Shown here in pieces: positions 11,952 to 24,019 of a stretch of DNA of 64,000 nt (the first letter of the stretch is position 1; every line of letters starts with the position of its first letter). The notes beneath the pieces are model-generated. The model had not been told where the DNA came from. It did not search any database and saw nothing but the letters and a program-made list of their open reading frames with translations. This DNA comes from Acanthochlamys bracteata (taxonomy: Eukaryota > Streptophyta > Magnoliopsida > Pandanales > Velloziaceae), in the NCBI GenBank assembly GCA_019914995.1, contig CM034127.1, positions 12,560,269 through 12,624,268 on the forward strand. The letters run 5' to 3'. The position numbers and the translations under genes are program-made.

Positions 11952-14900
11952 ATGAGGATTACTGGAGAAATCAGTCACTGGAATGATGATGAGAAAGAGA
12001 ATGAATCGGTTCCGTCGCCGCTGCCTCAGCAGCACAAGTTCGTCGTCGGTTATGCTCTAACTTCGAAGAAGGTCAAGAGTTTTCTGCAGCCGAAGCTCGA
12101 AGGATTGGCTAGGTAAGGAATGTTTCAGATGATAACAATTGGAATTGAGAAGAAGGTTTTTGGTATAATGTGGTCTGTAACGGTTTTCTCGGAACTCGAA
12201 TTAATTCCTCCAATCCTCCATATGTTAATAATTTCTTTTATCTGAAATGAAAAGTTATTGCTCCCTTGTTTCTACTTGTTTTCTTAATATTTTCAAAATC
12301 TGTCCCTGTTCTCAACAGATCCTTGTTTCTTTATTCTGATTTTTGTTGGATTCTCCTGGTTGATGTTTCAGGAAGATCTGATATTAAAAAATCTGTCGCT
12401 GGTATTTGTTCTCTAGAATTAAGAGGAAATCTGATTTTATTTCGTTTGTTTTTACAGTAATAGTTGTTGTGAACGCATTTGTGTTTTGAGTCAACGGTTA
12501 AATAGTGTAGAGTTGATTGACAAATTTTCTTTTCGTTTGTTTCCAATATATGTAATGTATGATTTTTGCTATTAGATTAGAATAAACTCGTGAAATATAG
12601 TTTTCCTGAATGAACTCTTTGGATAAGATCAAACCATGGAGACGCTTTGACCTATTCTAATTCAGAGAGTTATACTCAGACTATCTTGTTTGAGTTTCTT
12701 GATGAATAATTGTCGCCAGTATCAGTATGCACGGAGATTGATTGCTCTGTTGTTTTAGTTATATCATTTTAGAGTAGAATTTCTCTAGAGTCTTAATAGT
12801 CTTCTATTGTTGGTCTTATCCCTTCATCTTATTTTATTACTCTTTTCCGATTTCTGTTGATCTTGAGTTGCGTGTATTTTAAGTTGACTCCATAATTTTA
12901 GCATAACTAGAGTTCTACATCTCTTAGGGTGTCTGTGGGTATATCATAAGTGTAGCTGTCAGTATCAGGAATCTTTTTTATCTCAAAACTGGAATATTCT
13001 GCCAGTATATACATAATTTGGATAACGACATGATTTGTTTATGAAAAATCAGTGTCAGGCTTTATATGCTAAAATTCTCTATATTGCTTCTTCATATGAA
13101 TTTGACAGTAGCTAAAGATATTAATGATCTAGTTAGATACTTTTTTAGGATAAACAATTTCTGGGTGAGAATAAAAACCTAAGGTTGTTTAATGCCTAAG
13201 CCTTATTTTTAAGATACACGATTGAGTTTTCCTTGAAAACTAAAGCTGCTAGTTGTTTTCCCCATGGTGTCCATTGGTTAAATCTCCTAATATGATACTC
13301 TATTAGATAAATATACTATCTATTTCTAGATCAGTCTAATCTAGGTTCCTAATATATAAATGCAGGAAGAAGGGAATACTATTTGTTGCAATTGACCAAA
13401 GTAGACCCCTTTCGGAACAAGGTCCCTTCGACATTCTGTTGCACAAGGTTAGCATATCAGAACACAGCTTGCTGTTCCTTTAGATCTTCTTTAGAGCCAC
13501 GTCTTAAATATCTTATATATATGTATAAGTGAAATGTGGAAGTTTTCTACTATCAGTTGATCCTATTTCTTCTATCATTGCCCTGATAGTGTATTTGTTA
13601 GATACTTTGCTACAGTATTTTTGGATTCTTACAGTGCTCTTTCTTTGTGAATTGGCAGCTGACTGGAAAAGAGTGGCGCCAAATTCTTGAGGTTAGTTTA
13701 CAAACAAAGATTCTCGACTTTACTGTATTGCTGGAAATGGTATTCTGTATGTGACTGGATGATGCATCGCATATGCTTTTCATTTTTTGTTGTAAAAGCA
13801 ACTGCCATTGCACAACAGAAGATGGAAAATGGATCAATATTAATGGTGTAGACATCTTATTGTTGAAAACTTATGAATGTCGCATAATGTGCAGAGCATT
13901 TGCATTTTATCTGCACGATGCATCATGATCAGATATTTAACATCGAAGCCTCAATACTTTCAACTATTCAGGATTGCATGACTATTGACGAGCTAACCTA
14001 GTGTTATATGCTTGCTAGGTGACTTACAGGTTTTGATAATAGTGGTGCATTATGTTCAATTTCATAGATGTCCTGAAATAGCATAGCATTATAGTTGACT
14101 GCTGGTTAAGTGTTCATCTGACTTTGCAATTAAAAGAGTAGCTCTTAAACAGTGATCTATGTTTCAAATTTTGACTACAGGCTTTAGTTATTTCAAGATT
14201 AGTAGTGAATCGTTAGGCTGTGGTCTTTAATCCTATTTGTAGAAGAAGTATGCCTTTCTGATTGGTGTAGATGACTTTTTGCGACTTGATATTTCCGAAC
14301 CCATGCTTGAGTCACCTGATGCACACGCATATTGGTCCACCAGCATAGTATCAAATTCTGTGACTGATGATCTGATGATTGAAGAATTGGAAATATAGTA
14401 ATGAAACTCAGGAATTGGTGACATGTTAGAATAAATTCATGTGCATGTATTTTCCCCATGGAAGGCTGTCCAGTGATTGGATGTTTAGTGCTTACCCCTT
14501 TTTGCATGACTAGCTCACCCAGCACTTTGAGACCTGGCTATTCACCTTATAGTTTTGTTTTTTTTTTTGTTTCTCTATTCTGTTGCTACTTGTCTTGTTG
14601 TAGATATGACATCGCCTCAATCCAATTTTCTTAACCTTTTTTACCTACTGATTGCGTTTTTTGAAGGACTATAGAGAACAACATCCAGAAGTGACTGTCC
14701 TAGATCCACCAGATGCCATACATCATTTGCATAATCGTCAGTCAATGCTTGAGGATGTAGCTGACCTGAATTTATCTGATTGCTATGGTACTAAGCGTCC
14801 TTTAGTCATCTTACAGCATTTATGTATATATATATTTTCGTTGGTTATCTCATTAAGCTATAGCTGGTTATAGTAGGTGTAATTGTCATGTACTATGCTT

Positions 14901-16818
14901 CATTGAAATGACTTACAATTTCATATTTGCAATTCACTTAGGGTGTGTCTACTTTGTTGTTAAACTCATTTTTGGAAGTGAGTTTATAAAAATAAATTTA
15001 AATTTAAAAGTATTTAATAAAAAATAAGTTTTTATATTTATTTAGTATTAAAAGGATAGTTTTAAAATTAAAATTTGAAAATAAATTTTTGACAGAAAAA
15101 AGTTACTTTAAATTTTATGTTTAATTTAATTTAAAAGTGAGTTTTAAAAAAAGTGAGTTTGGTGGGTTGGTAAACAAGCCCTTAATGCATGTATGAGGAC
15201 TAGAACGTATATCCGTATGGTCCTGGTGGTACGCTAACCATATGAAAGAGATTTCAAAGATTTAGTGCTTCGCAGTCAAGGGTGCTATGTTTTATAGCCT
15301 TGGTTGCCTATTCAATTTAGCAACTACCTGAAGGTCTTAATCCTTTTTTTATTTGGTTTTCAACATCTTGGGAATTTATGGGAATAGGTTTTAGTTTTGG
15401 AATCTTTAGTCTGCACAGAGAGGCTACTTAACGGTCACCTGGGGAAGGCTGCAGAATACCCACCTTTTTCTAAAATAGAACCAACCAAATCTTTCTTTCG
15501 CTAGATGGAGAGCACCATGGAACATAAGGTCATTCTGATATTTTGAAAATTGCATAAATGACAGTTTCTAATGTAAATGTACTTCGTTTCAATGCAAAAC
15601 TTGGGACTTGCTCTATAATTCAGCGTGTAAAATTCTAAACCTCTTGATAATCTTGCTCGGTTGCTCATCATATTCTGTGATTATTGTTATTCTCCCTTTA
15701 AGGTAAAGTTGGAGTTCCAAGGCAGTTGGTTATCACGAAGGATGCATCTTCCATTCCAGACGCTGTTGCAAAGGCTGGTTTAACACTTCCCTTAGGTACA
15801 TGCCACATCCATTTGTATGTGTTACTTTATTTTTGCTTCAGACAAGGTCTGAATCACTTGACAAATTTATTTGTGCAGTTGCAAAGCCATTAGTTGTGGA
15901 TGGGAGTGCAAAGTCACATGAATTATCTCTTGCATATGATCAGCAGTCCCTGGCCAAGCTTGAACCTCCTTTGGTCCTTCAAGAATTTGTCAATCATGGT
16001 ATTTTATCTTTTCAGACAATCTGTCACAGAATGTTTTTCTTTCCATCATTTTGTTTAATCTCTTTCAATAGCTATAATCCAAGTATGGATCTGTATATAC
16101 TTTGGCCGTTTGCAGGTGGTGTTCTTTTCAAAGTCTACATTGTAGGGGAAGCAATAAAGGTTGTGCGGCGCTTTTCGCTCCCGGATGTTAATAAGAGGGA
16201 GCTGGTAAATGTTGCTGGTGTTTATAGATTTCCCCGGGTGTCCTGTGCTGCTGCTTCAGCAGATGATGCAGATTTGGATCCATGTGTAGCAGGTGAGATT
16301 TTTCTTGTGGCCGTATTTTGTGACCTTAAATCTTTTCAAGATCAAGTAAGACTGTGTTAATGGGTTAGTATTTTTTTACACTGTTGTTCTACAGAGCTGC
16401 CTCCACGGCCTCTTCTTGAAAAGCTTGCTAGGGAGCTGCGTCGTAGACTGGTAGCTGTCTTTTTTTCTATCTGCATACTGTGATCGATAAATATTCGTAT
16501 TAATGTTGTTTCAATCTTATGTGGTTTTCAGGGTCTTCGTCTGTTTAACATGGATATCATAAGAGAACATGGCACAAGCGACAATTTTTATGTAATTGAC
16601 ATCAACTATTTTCCAGGCAAGTGAAAATAAATTCAACTTCAATGCAAGTTAAGTCTGGTATCAATATTTCTTCAAAGACTGGTTAATGCTGATATACTAA
16701 AAGGATCTGGTTCAATCATGCAGGATATGGTAAGATGCCTGGTTATGAGCACATATTCACTGATTTCCTGTTGAGTCTGGTGCAAACGAAGTATAAAAGG
16801 AGATTGAGCAACAGCTGA
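11952..16818 (+). CDS. ITPK1: inositol-tetrakisphosphate 1-kinase (inositol 1,3,4-trisphosphate 5/6-kinase)
   Basis: ATP-grasp inositol phosphate kinase of the cytosol and nucleus, which phosphorylates inositol tris- and tetrakisphosphates on the way to InsP6 and, for ITPK1-type enzymes, makes 5-InsP7 used in phosphate sensing. Ten exons: 11952-12112, 13366-13447, 13659-13691, 14667-14787, 15703-15795, 15879-15998, 16116-16292, 16395-16450, 16532-16616, 16724-16818; 1023 bases, 340 residues, close to the usual 320-370. The start at 11952 gives [14 protein letters not shown]; a further upstream in-frame stretch has no ATG. Diagnostic motifs are [49 protein letters not shown], and the metal-binding [17 protein letters not shown] near the C-terminus. 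Nine introns: eight GT-AG and one (after exon 9) GC-AG. Intron 4 carries a Tourist-like MITE. All joins keep frame and no motif is damaged, so I regard it as functional. Confidence 0.95.
14941..15181 (+). mobile_element. Tourist-like MITE (family B) in ITPK intron 4
   Basis: 241 bases with imperfect terminal inverted repeats: left GGGTGTGTCTACTTTG, right end reversed GGGCTTGTTTACCAA. Both ends also have AAACTCA about 20 bases in. It is flanked by a TTA at 14938-14940 and at 15182-15184, the target duplication typical of PIF/Harbinger-derived MITEs. Related but decayed copies appear near 25653 and 61511. Confidence 0.7.
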
Positions 16819-19600
16819 GTGGCAGGATGGTAGGTCTCCCACTAGCTTAGTAAATGTTTCAAGCCCGTGCTTCTAGTTTCACAAAATGTCTGAAGCTATC
16901 AGTCCTGCGGCATAGCTTGTTGCACGATGGCTGCATAACGTGGAGATGTGGTTTATAAGAGACGGAAAGCTGGAAAGGGAGGCCTGCATGTATGCAGCTC
17001 TTCCATGTGTATTCTGTGCTGCTACCTCCCGTAATGTATTTAGGTTGTAACATGTTCTTTCATTTAATGCAAGTTTTCCAATCCCTGTCTAAATTACCGG
17101 CGAAATGGCAATTGTACACTGAAAAATAGATGCGTGTTACTTTTTCACTTAAAGTAGGTAAATAGAAACCTGATTTCACTTTTCTTGGATAGTTCAAAGG
17201 GTAACATTTCCAAAGCAAAGCGTCGAAACTTTGTCAGTGCTGCTTAGGTGGGATATGAATATTAATGACTTCTCAAAGTGGTACAAACTTTTAGTGAGTA
17301 CAGGTTCTCTTAAACTTTTCACGGAGTGATAAACCTTTTCCATCCTTCAAGCTTCTTCCTAAGATTGTTTTCATTGATTGCCACTTGTGTCTCTCTAAGT
17401 TAAGGGTCGTATGGGATTATGTATAAATAGAATTTTAAAATAAAATATTTTTAGTAAAAGTTTTAAAAACAAGCTTATTTTTAAATTTAAAAAAGAATTA
17501 TGTATATAATCATTTTTTATGTATATTTTATTAACTTTAAATTTAAACCGAAGTATTGTAAAAAAGTTTTTAAAAAATGAATAAGTAAAAAGAAGTAAAA
17601 AAGCAGTGAGAAGGAATGCAAAGATGGCCTTAGGTGCGGTTTAGAATTGCTTATAAGTTTTAATTTTAATGTTTAATTTTTTATTTTATATTAAAATTTT
17701 AATAATATTTTATAAATTTTCTTTAAAAATATACAAAATATTACATTATAAAATTGCAGTATTATTTATTTACTTCATTCAGATAAAAATTATTTATTAA
17801 AAATTTTAATAATTTTTGTTTAACAAAAATTTAAATAAATATTGTTTAATGCTACGCAAATAGGGCAATGGTGCTAATACCGTTTAATGTATTATTTTTT
17901 TATATGTGTCGAATATAGTTATAAAAATCGGACCGAATATTGAACCAAAATGCTGTTCGGATCAACAGGTTGACCCATCAGATTGAGAATACTAAAGCGT
18001 TAATGGTAGCACGAAAGCTTATTATTATTATTTGTTAGAAAACGTAGAAGAAAAAATTAACTAACAAAAAATATAGAATAGTAAAAATAATATATTTTAA
18101 GTAATAAATTTCAAAAAAAATTCTTTATTTTAAAATAATTTTTTTATTTTTTTATGATTTAATTAAATTAATAATATAAAAATTAAAAACTTACTAATAA
18201 TAAATATTTATGAATAAATATAATAAATTTATTTTTTGCATTACTATGTTCAAATATAAAATTTAAATTACAAACTATTTTTTAATATAAAACTACTAAT
18301 AATTATTTTTAATTAAGTATTATAAATTTAAATTTAAAAAAATTAATTTAATCTAATTTAATCAGAACAAATCGATCAATCAGAGTCAATTATATAGACA
18401 GTTCTATTATTAATTCGAACTGATTTAAGTTTGAGTCAATCCGAACGCATCATTCCGAGTTTTAGAACATGGCGTCAAGCGACTAATAAATTATACGAAG
18501 GTTAACTCTCTCCGATCGAAACGGTACTGCTACCCTTGATATCTGTGCTCGATAATGCACAGCTGAACTGAAAGCTACAAAATATATAACCAAGACAATA
18601 CTTTCTTACAGTTTCAAATGCGATAACAGCATACTACTATGAAAAACCACAGCAGCCTTTTTAACAGATCACAAGTGTTTATATCGCCAGGGTTTCGCCA
18701 AGGGCACGTTTCTTTCTTTCGAAATTCAGTCTTCTTTGTCAAAATCGAGTTCCAATACTTTCTTCGTGTATTTTACACTAACAAACAGAGCAGCAGTGTC
18801 GTCGAAAAAGCAAACTCAAGCATTCTAACTGTGAGGTTTATAAGTACTTTTAAAATAATTTTTTTAAAAATTTTTATTTTTTATCTAAAACATTATGAAA
18901 AATAAATAAAACATTTTACTATATAAAATTTTTTATTCTTTTTAAATAAATTCTTTAAATATTTTAAAAAATATAAACAAAAAATAAATTTTTTGAAAAT
19001 TTTTATTATATCAATAGCTAACACCTAAGCCTAGCTAAAAATTAGAAATTTAACACAAACTAATATACAGTAATGCTAGGAGCGTTTGGCGCACTATTTG
19101 AAACACGATTATTAACTTTTCTTTATTTCATATTTTTTAATATATATTTTATAAATATATAAAAAATTTATTTAAAAATTTAAAAAATATAAAAAATTTT
19201 ACAGAATAAAAATTTTTTATTATATATTTTTATTATTTTTTTAAAAATAAAAAAATAAAACTTATTCTTCAAAAAAAATAAAAATATTTTTTATTTTAAA
19301 AAAATTTTATTTTATAAGCACCGCTTGAAACGCACACTAGTTTATGCAACCAAATATCACGTACCGTATCATGTAGTTCTCCTAATGAAATTCTTACCGG
19401 TAATTTTTGTACAGTGAAATAGCAATAGAACATTTATTAAAACAATGAACGGTTGTATATGTATTACATTCAAAAGAACAAGCAAAGGTTACCAATTCCT
19501 TTCCTTGATCCAGAGCCATAGATAGGTCTTTGGGTGAGAGTTCCACACCTCCTCGTGACCTTTTCCTTCTTTCTTCTTCTTCAACGACCGCGACGGTTCC
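16819..19600. other. ITPK-SNU13 intergenic region with repeats
   Basis: 16819 to about 17060 is probably the ITPK 3' leader and polyadenylation region. From 17400 to 18480 the sequence is AT-rich; 17930-18000 and 18365-18470 carry CGGACCGAAT/CCGAACTGATT-like words in opposing arrangement around an A/T-rich core, like ends of a decayed repeat. 18639-18905 has a short open frame without recognisable features. No gene is supported. Confidence 0.5.
19083..19335 (-). repeat. AT-rich MITE, family A
   Basis: Starts GAGCGTTTGGCGCACTATTT and ends TATAAGCACCGCTTGAAACG; the ends are imperfect inverted repeats (GCGTTT against AAACGC). CTAG is found on both flanks (19076-19079 and just after 19335), a possible target duplication. 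Core motifs match the copy at 9628. Confidence 0.65.
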
Positions 19601-19618
19601 GGCGACGGTGATACTACA

Positions 19619-19860
19619 AAACCCTAGCTTGGTAGAAACCTTTTACTTCATCGTTCTATACGCTTGTGATTAAAAAACTAACAGTTAATCTTAGCCGTCC
19701 ATTGTTCAACGTAGGTCAACAAAATTCTAATTTTTCAATTTGTCTGATAGTTTAACGGGCCGGTCTTGGTCTTGTTAGGACGATTTGGAAAAAAGAATTG
19801 ATTGCAAAAACCCTTCGACCAAGCAGCGAGTTTCGTTTATCAAATAGGGCACTAGGGTTT
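19619..19860. promoter_or_regulatory. telo-box pair in the SNU13 promoter/leader
   Basis: AAACCCTA at 19619-19626 and its reverse TAGGGTTT at 19853-19860 flank the likely transcription start. Telo-boxes are common in plant promoters of genes for ribosome biogenesis and translation, which fits a snoRNP/spliceosome protein. Confidence 0.5.
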
Positions 19861-19906
19861 TAGAAGAAGAAGAACAACAACTAGAAATCCACGATTCATT
19901 CGAGAG

Positions 19907-21563
19907 ATGGTAATTGATCTGTGTTTTCTTACTTGTTTCGCTTAAGTCTTAACAATCGATGATTTCTCTCTTCTTAGCTGTTTAATTACTTTGTTCTGAG
20001 ATTTTCTCTTGATTTCTTGTTCTTTGTCTCTGTTTCTAGTGTAGTGTGAACTTTTTGTGAAGTTTTTACTGACAGTGATTTGTTTAATTTGAATCAGACG
20101 ACGGAGCAAGTGAATCCCAAAGCTTACCCGCTGGCTGATGCACAGTTGACGATAACAATACTGGATTTAGTTCAGCAAGCCGCAAACTACAAGCAGTTGA
20201 AGAAAGGAGCAAATGAAGGTATTTTGATTTGACAAATGTCTAGTTTTTGTATGTTTGTGCTTATTTTTCTACCAAGTTTTTATTGTTGAAGCTAATTAGA
20301 TTGTACTTCACTTACTTTTTGAAAGATTGATGTTTGGTTTAGTTTTGTTATGTTAAGTTTGGGGAACTAACTGGATTGCTGGTTGTGTTAAACATTATAG
20401 CGACGAAGACTTTGAACAGAGGTATAGCTGAGTTTATAGTGATGGCAGCTGATACGGAACCACTAGAGATCCTTCTCCACCTTCCACTGCTTGCTGAGGA
20501 CAAGGTTCAAATACTTGACTTTATTTGGTGTAAATTGGGTGTTGTTCTTAAGTGATTGCTGTGTTTACTCTTTAGTTAGTATTTTATGAAGTGATTAGTT
20601 GGTTTTTATATGGATAGTTTGCATTTCAAGGCGTTCTCATAATTTTGTGTTCCGTAGTTACAGAGGAAGTGATTTTTTATGTGACAGGAATTATGTGGTA
20701 CTTGAATGCAAAATATTCTGCTGTAGATGACAATCTTCAGTAATAAATCATGATTTTAAGATGCAATTGTGTTGATTAATGACAGTTATATCTTAGTTTC
20801 ATGGAGAAGATTGAATTTTGCTTGTTAAGTGATGTGAATTTGAAGTCCAGTGAGATACATGAATTCTAGACTTAATTTGATGACTTTAAGGACATTCATA
20901 GTGGTCGGTTCCTCTTGGGAATAGGTTATCAGCATACAAATAGCAAGCAGATTGTTGCAACATGTTTTAGAATGATATTGCGTGATTCTAGGCACTTTCA
21001 AGCAATCCTCAGGCTATAAGAGTTCTAGTAGTTTAAAGAAAGCAGTGCTGGCTGTGTTAGTACCTTAGATTTCTTTATAGTGGCTCCATCTCTGATACCG
21101 TTGTTGGTTGTATTGCCATGTTGTGGTCAGTGCTCTGAGTTTCTTCTATAGTGTGAGTTATTGTCATTGTTCCAGTTGTGTGGATAAAATGTAATGGTGT
21201 TAATGACTAGTTCCGTTTGAATTTCCGTGCGTATAGAGTAGCACATGATTTTGTTACCAGTTGTATTTGTGTTTCTTATGCAAAATGGAAAACTAAGGTG
21301 TTTATTTGTTGAACCAGAATGTTCCCTATGTTTTTGTTCCATCTAAACAAGCACTGGGACGTGCTTGTGGTGTCACCAGGCCTGTGATTGCGTGCTCAGT
21401 GACTTGCAATGAGGGAAGTCAGCTGAAAAGCCAGATACAACAACTTAAGGTAACATGTAGTCATTAATACTATAGCTCCCATTAGCATGTTTGTCGAAGC
21501 ATTTGTGCTGAAATTTGTTTCTTCATGTGCCTGCAGGATGCCATTGAAAAGCTTCTGATCTGA
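19907..21563 (+). CDS. SNU13: SNU13 / NHP2L1 (15.5K) kink-turn RNA-binding protein
   Basis: L7Ae-family protein that binds the kink-turn of U4 snRNA in the tri-snRNP and of box C/D snoRNAs, starting assembly of both particles in nucleoplasm and nucleolus. Five exons: 19907-19909, 20098-20218, 20401-20504, 21318-21449, 21537-21563; 387 bases encode 128 residues, exactly the usual size. Protein starts [18 protein letters not shown]; the L7Ae RNA-binding core is visible as [20 protein letters not shown], then [20 protein letters not shown] and [18 protein letters not shown]. It ends [14 protein letters not shown]. The start codon alone forms the coding part of exon 1, followed directly by the GT of the first intron. 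All introns are GT-AG. A single highly conserved gene with no sign of damage. Confidence 0.96.
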
Positions 21564-23039
21564 AGAGTTAAAAGTTTCAGCATGAAGGGCTTCTACTATG
21601 TGGAGGCTTGGACTGATGTTGTATCTTATCTGTTGACAACACTTCACTTTGTGCAATTTCTTCTCCCATCTACTGTTGGTGTGAACTATAATTAGCATGT
21701 CGACGTTTATTAGATTAATAGAGAGATGATCATGTTGAACTTATGTTTGGCCTCTGTGTGCTTTGGGTAAATTTGAAATTTTATCTGATGGACGGTTGTG
21801 CATGGCTGTTGTGATTTCAGTTACTTATTTAATCCTTTCCGATATTCATGCTGTTTGTATTTGCATGTTTGGATGTATTCAAAAGCTATCATGGTCCATG
21901 CAATCATTGTGAATAACAGGCTAGATCTTTACTATTGGAGTATTCATCTACGATTATGTTTGCAAGTGTTTACAAAATGAAGGCAGTCTCTGTAGCATGA
22001 AAATTGTGAGATTTTAAGAATTCAGCGCTAAGAGATTGCTGTTTTTGAACTTTGATGTAGCCAGTAACTTGTAGCGACATGCCGCTTTCTTTTATAGTTT
22101 CAAGTTGAAGACTAAATCAAAATGCAACTTATTTGATGAGTTTGTTATCAATCATTGTCAAGCATCTCTGTTGAACCATCTCAATCCAAGGTATGTTTAT
22201 GCTGTATCTTACTTCGCTTCTCCAGTTCCAGACAAAAGTCTGCCAAACCGCAAGCTCATTGCTTCTGTTCTCTTGAAGAAGTCGTTCATAGTTCAAAATC
22301 TTACGAAAACACTGCTAGATCGGTCTATGGATCTCAATCTCACCTCGACCACCGACACGCTGACCTCCGCCCTGGAATCACGCGTTCTATTCCTTGATCA
22401 TTTAAGAAACGTTTGGAAGTGAAATTTTTTGAAATATTTTTTTTAAAATAAATTTATTTTTAAATTAAAAAAATATTATTAATTTTTAATATGTTATTTA
22501 TATATTTTTTAAAAATTTAAATAAATTTCTAAAAATTGATTAAAAAATATGAAATAAAAATAAAATAAAAATTTATGGAATGCACCGGCGGTCCGGCACT
22601 AGCGTTTATTGCTACGCCGCAGAAATTCAGTTAATAAATTTGTTACTTGTTAAAACCAGCTCTCCAGAACTTTGAATAAGCTGCAGCATTTCAAGATTTT
22701 CCGAACACAAATTTAATAAATTCAAACAGCACACTAATTAGTTGTATCATTACATACATACCTTTGAGTGTTTAGAAAATGCTTCCAAATTAAGGTCAAG
22801 ATGATTATAGCGTAACCGAATAGATGTTTATAAACATAATCGATTACATACAATCTCGTTAATTTGATCGAAACAGCTATTAGTCTTAATAAACCGCTAT
22901 TCTCATCTTTGGGGTATTTATTTTTCTTTAAAAAACCGAACTTCTCATAAGAATAAACAAATTTGTTTGCTTCCAAAATAAACTAAAAACAAAACAAACT
23001 AAAATAAAAATAAAAGGAAAATCAATGCTTTTATCATGG
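21564..23039. other. SNU13 3' region and intergenic DNA
   Basis: The first 200 bases are probably the SNU13 3' leader. Open frames at 21798 and 22105-22422 have no recognisable domains. A family A MITE-like block lies at about 22405-22590. 22600-23039 is AT-rich, probably including the 3' leader of the minus-strand gene beyond it. Confidence 0.5.
22405..22590 (-). repeat. AT-rich MITE, family A (shortened)
   Basis: Begins AAACGTTTGGAAGTGAAAT and ends near ATTTATGGAATGCACC. It contains the A/T-rich core of family A but is shorter than the other copies, so probably internally deleted. Confidence 0.45.
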
Positions 23040-23873
23040 TCATAGCTCCTCAAACGTAATATACCTATCGCGGTCCCACAACTCGTGCTTCTCACGTGAC
23101 TGATCATCGTCCACGCTGCACACGCCCATGCACTCCTTCACTTCTTCTTCGCTCCACCCAGCTTCCCGGAGCAAACTCCCAGCATCATCCATAACTGTCC
23201 GATCATCCACATCACCAAAATCTCCACCGTCCATCATTATAGTCATCTCTCTGACGTCTTCTTCTTTCCACCCTCCTTCTCTGAGTTTTCCTTTTACCTC
23301 TATAAATAGTTCTTCCAATTCTTCCCCTTCTCTTTTCTTCTCCGCTAGCTCCGACCAAACCGGTACTTTTCTTGGCGACGAAGAAATCCACGCCGCAACC
23401 GGAAACCGTAATCCACCTCCTCCTCCTTCGCAGAAGAACCCTTCTCGTTTGAAGAAATCCGCCAGATCGAAACCCGCCAAACTCACTCGATCTCCACCGT
23501 ACAAAACCTTAAATACCGGATTTCCAGGTGATGAAGAAGAAGGAACGTAGAACTCTTTGTATACTCTAACCAGCGGTGGAGCTCCGTTGCGGGCGATCAG
23601 TGGCGGTGGAGGAGAATGTGACCAGTTAGGGAATCCTGGACCAAATGGAACTCCTTCGTTCAGTATGGAGCGGAGATCGGGAGGGATTTCGATATTGAGA
23701 GAAGATTCAAGATTGAATATATCGGTATCGGTGAGACCGCTAGCGATCGTGACGCCTGTGAAACGGAGGTGTTCGATTATTGATTTTGAATAAGCTGCGA
23801 GAGAGAAGCAAACGCGGCGCTGCGGCAATGGTGATTCGCCGGGAGATGGCGGAGAGAGCAGGACGGAGGGCAT
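23040..23873 (-). CDS. SMI1/KNR4-like (SUKH-fold) plant protein, intronless
   Basis: Single uninterrupted frame of 277 residues with strong coding composition (GC-richer than its flanks). Residues from about 45 (GLTDTDIFNLESSLNIEIP, then PDLRSILNEGVPFGPGFPNW) follow the start of the SMI1/KNR4 (SUKH) domain pattern: helix, acidic-hydrophobic helix, P-D, then a glycine-rich loop. Similar plant proteins of this size exist without known function; no enzyme motif is visible. The C-terminal third has a duplicated helical motif, LREGGWKEEDVREM and LREAGWSEEEVKEC, about 47 residues apart. No signal peptide or membrane segment. The start at 23873 is the first ATG after the upstream untranslated region and gives MPSVLLSPPSPGESPLPQRR. 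SUKH assignment is inference from a short motif; the reality of the gene is much surer than its class. Confidence 0.75.
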   Translation of the reverse strand: MPSVLLSPPSPGESPLPQRRVCFSLAAYSKSIIEHLRFTGVTIASGLTDTDIFNLESSLNIEIPPDLRSILNEGVPFGPGFPNWSHSPPPPLIARNGAPPLVRVYKEFYVPSSSSPGNPVFKVLYGGDRVSLAGFDLADFFKREGFFCEGGGGGLRFPVAAWISSSPRKVPVWSELAEKKREGEELEELFIEVKGKLREGGWKEEDVREMTIMMDGGDFGDVDDRTVMDDAGSLLREAGWSEEEVKECMGVCSVDDDQSREKHELWDRDRYITFEEL

Positions 23874-24019
23874 TGGTTGAGAACAACGGTGGTGGTCGAC
23901 GGGGTCAGCGATGGATCAGAGATTTATAATTTGTTTATTTCAGGTATGCCCTCGAGTTGTTTGCTGTGTTAACAATGTATGATAATCAGGGTAATTTGGG
24001 AGTTTATGCATATTTGAAT

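Noticed and set aside
23128-23793. Plus-strand open frames inside the SMI1/KNR4-like gene
   Set aside because: Antisense shadows of a GC-rich coding region; Ser/Pro-rich and featureless.
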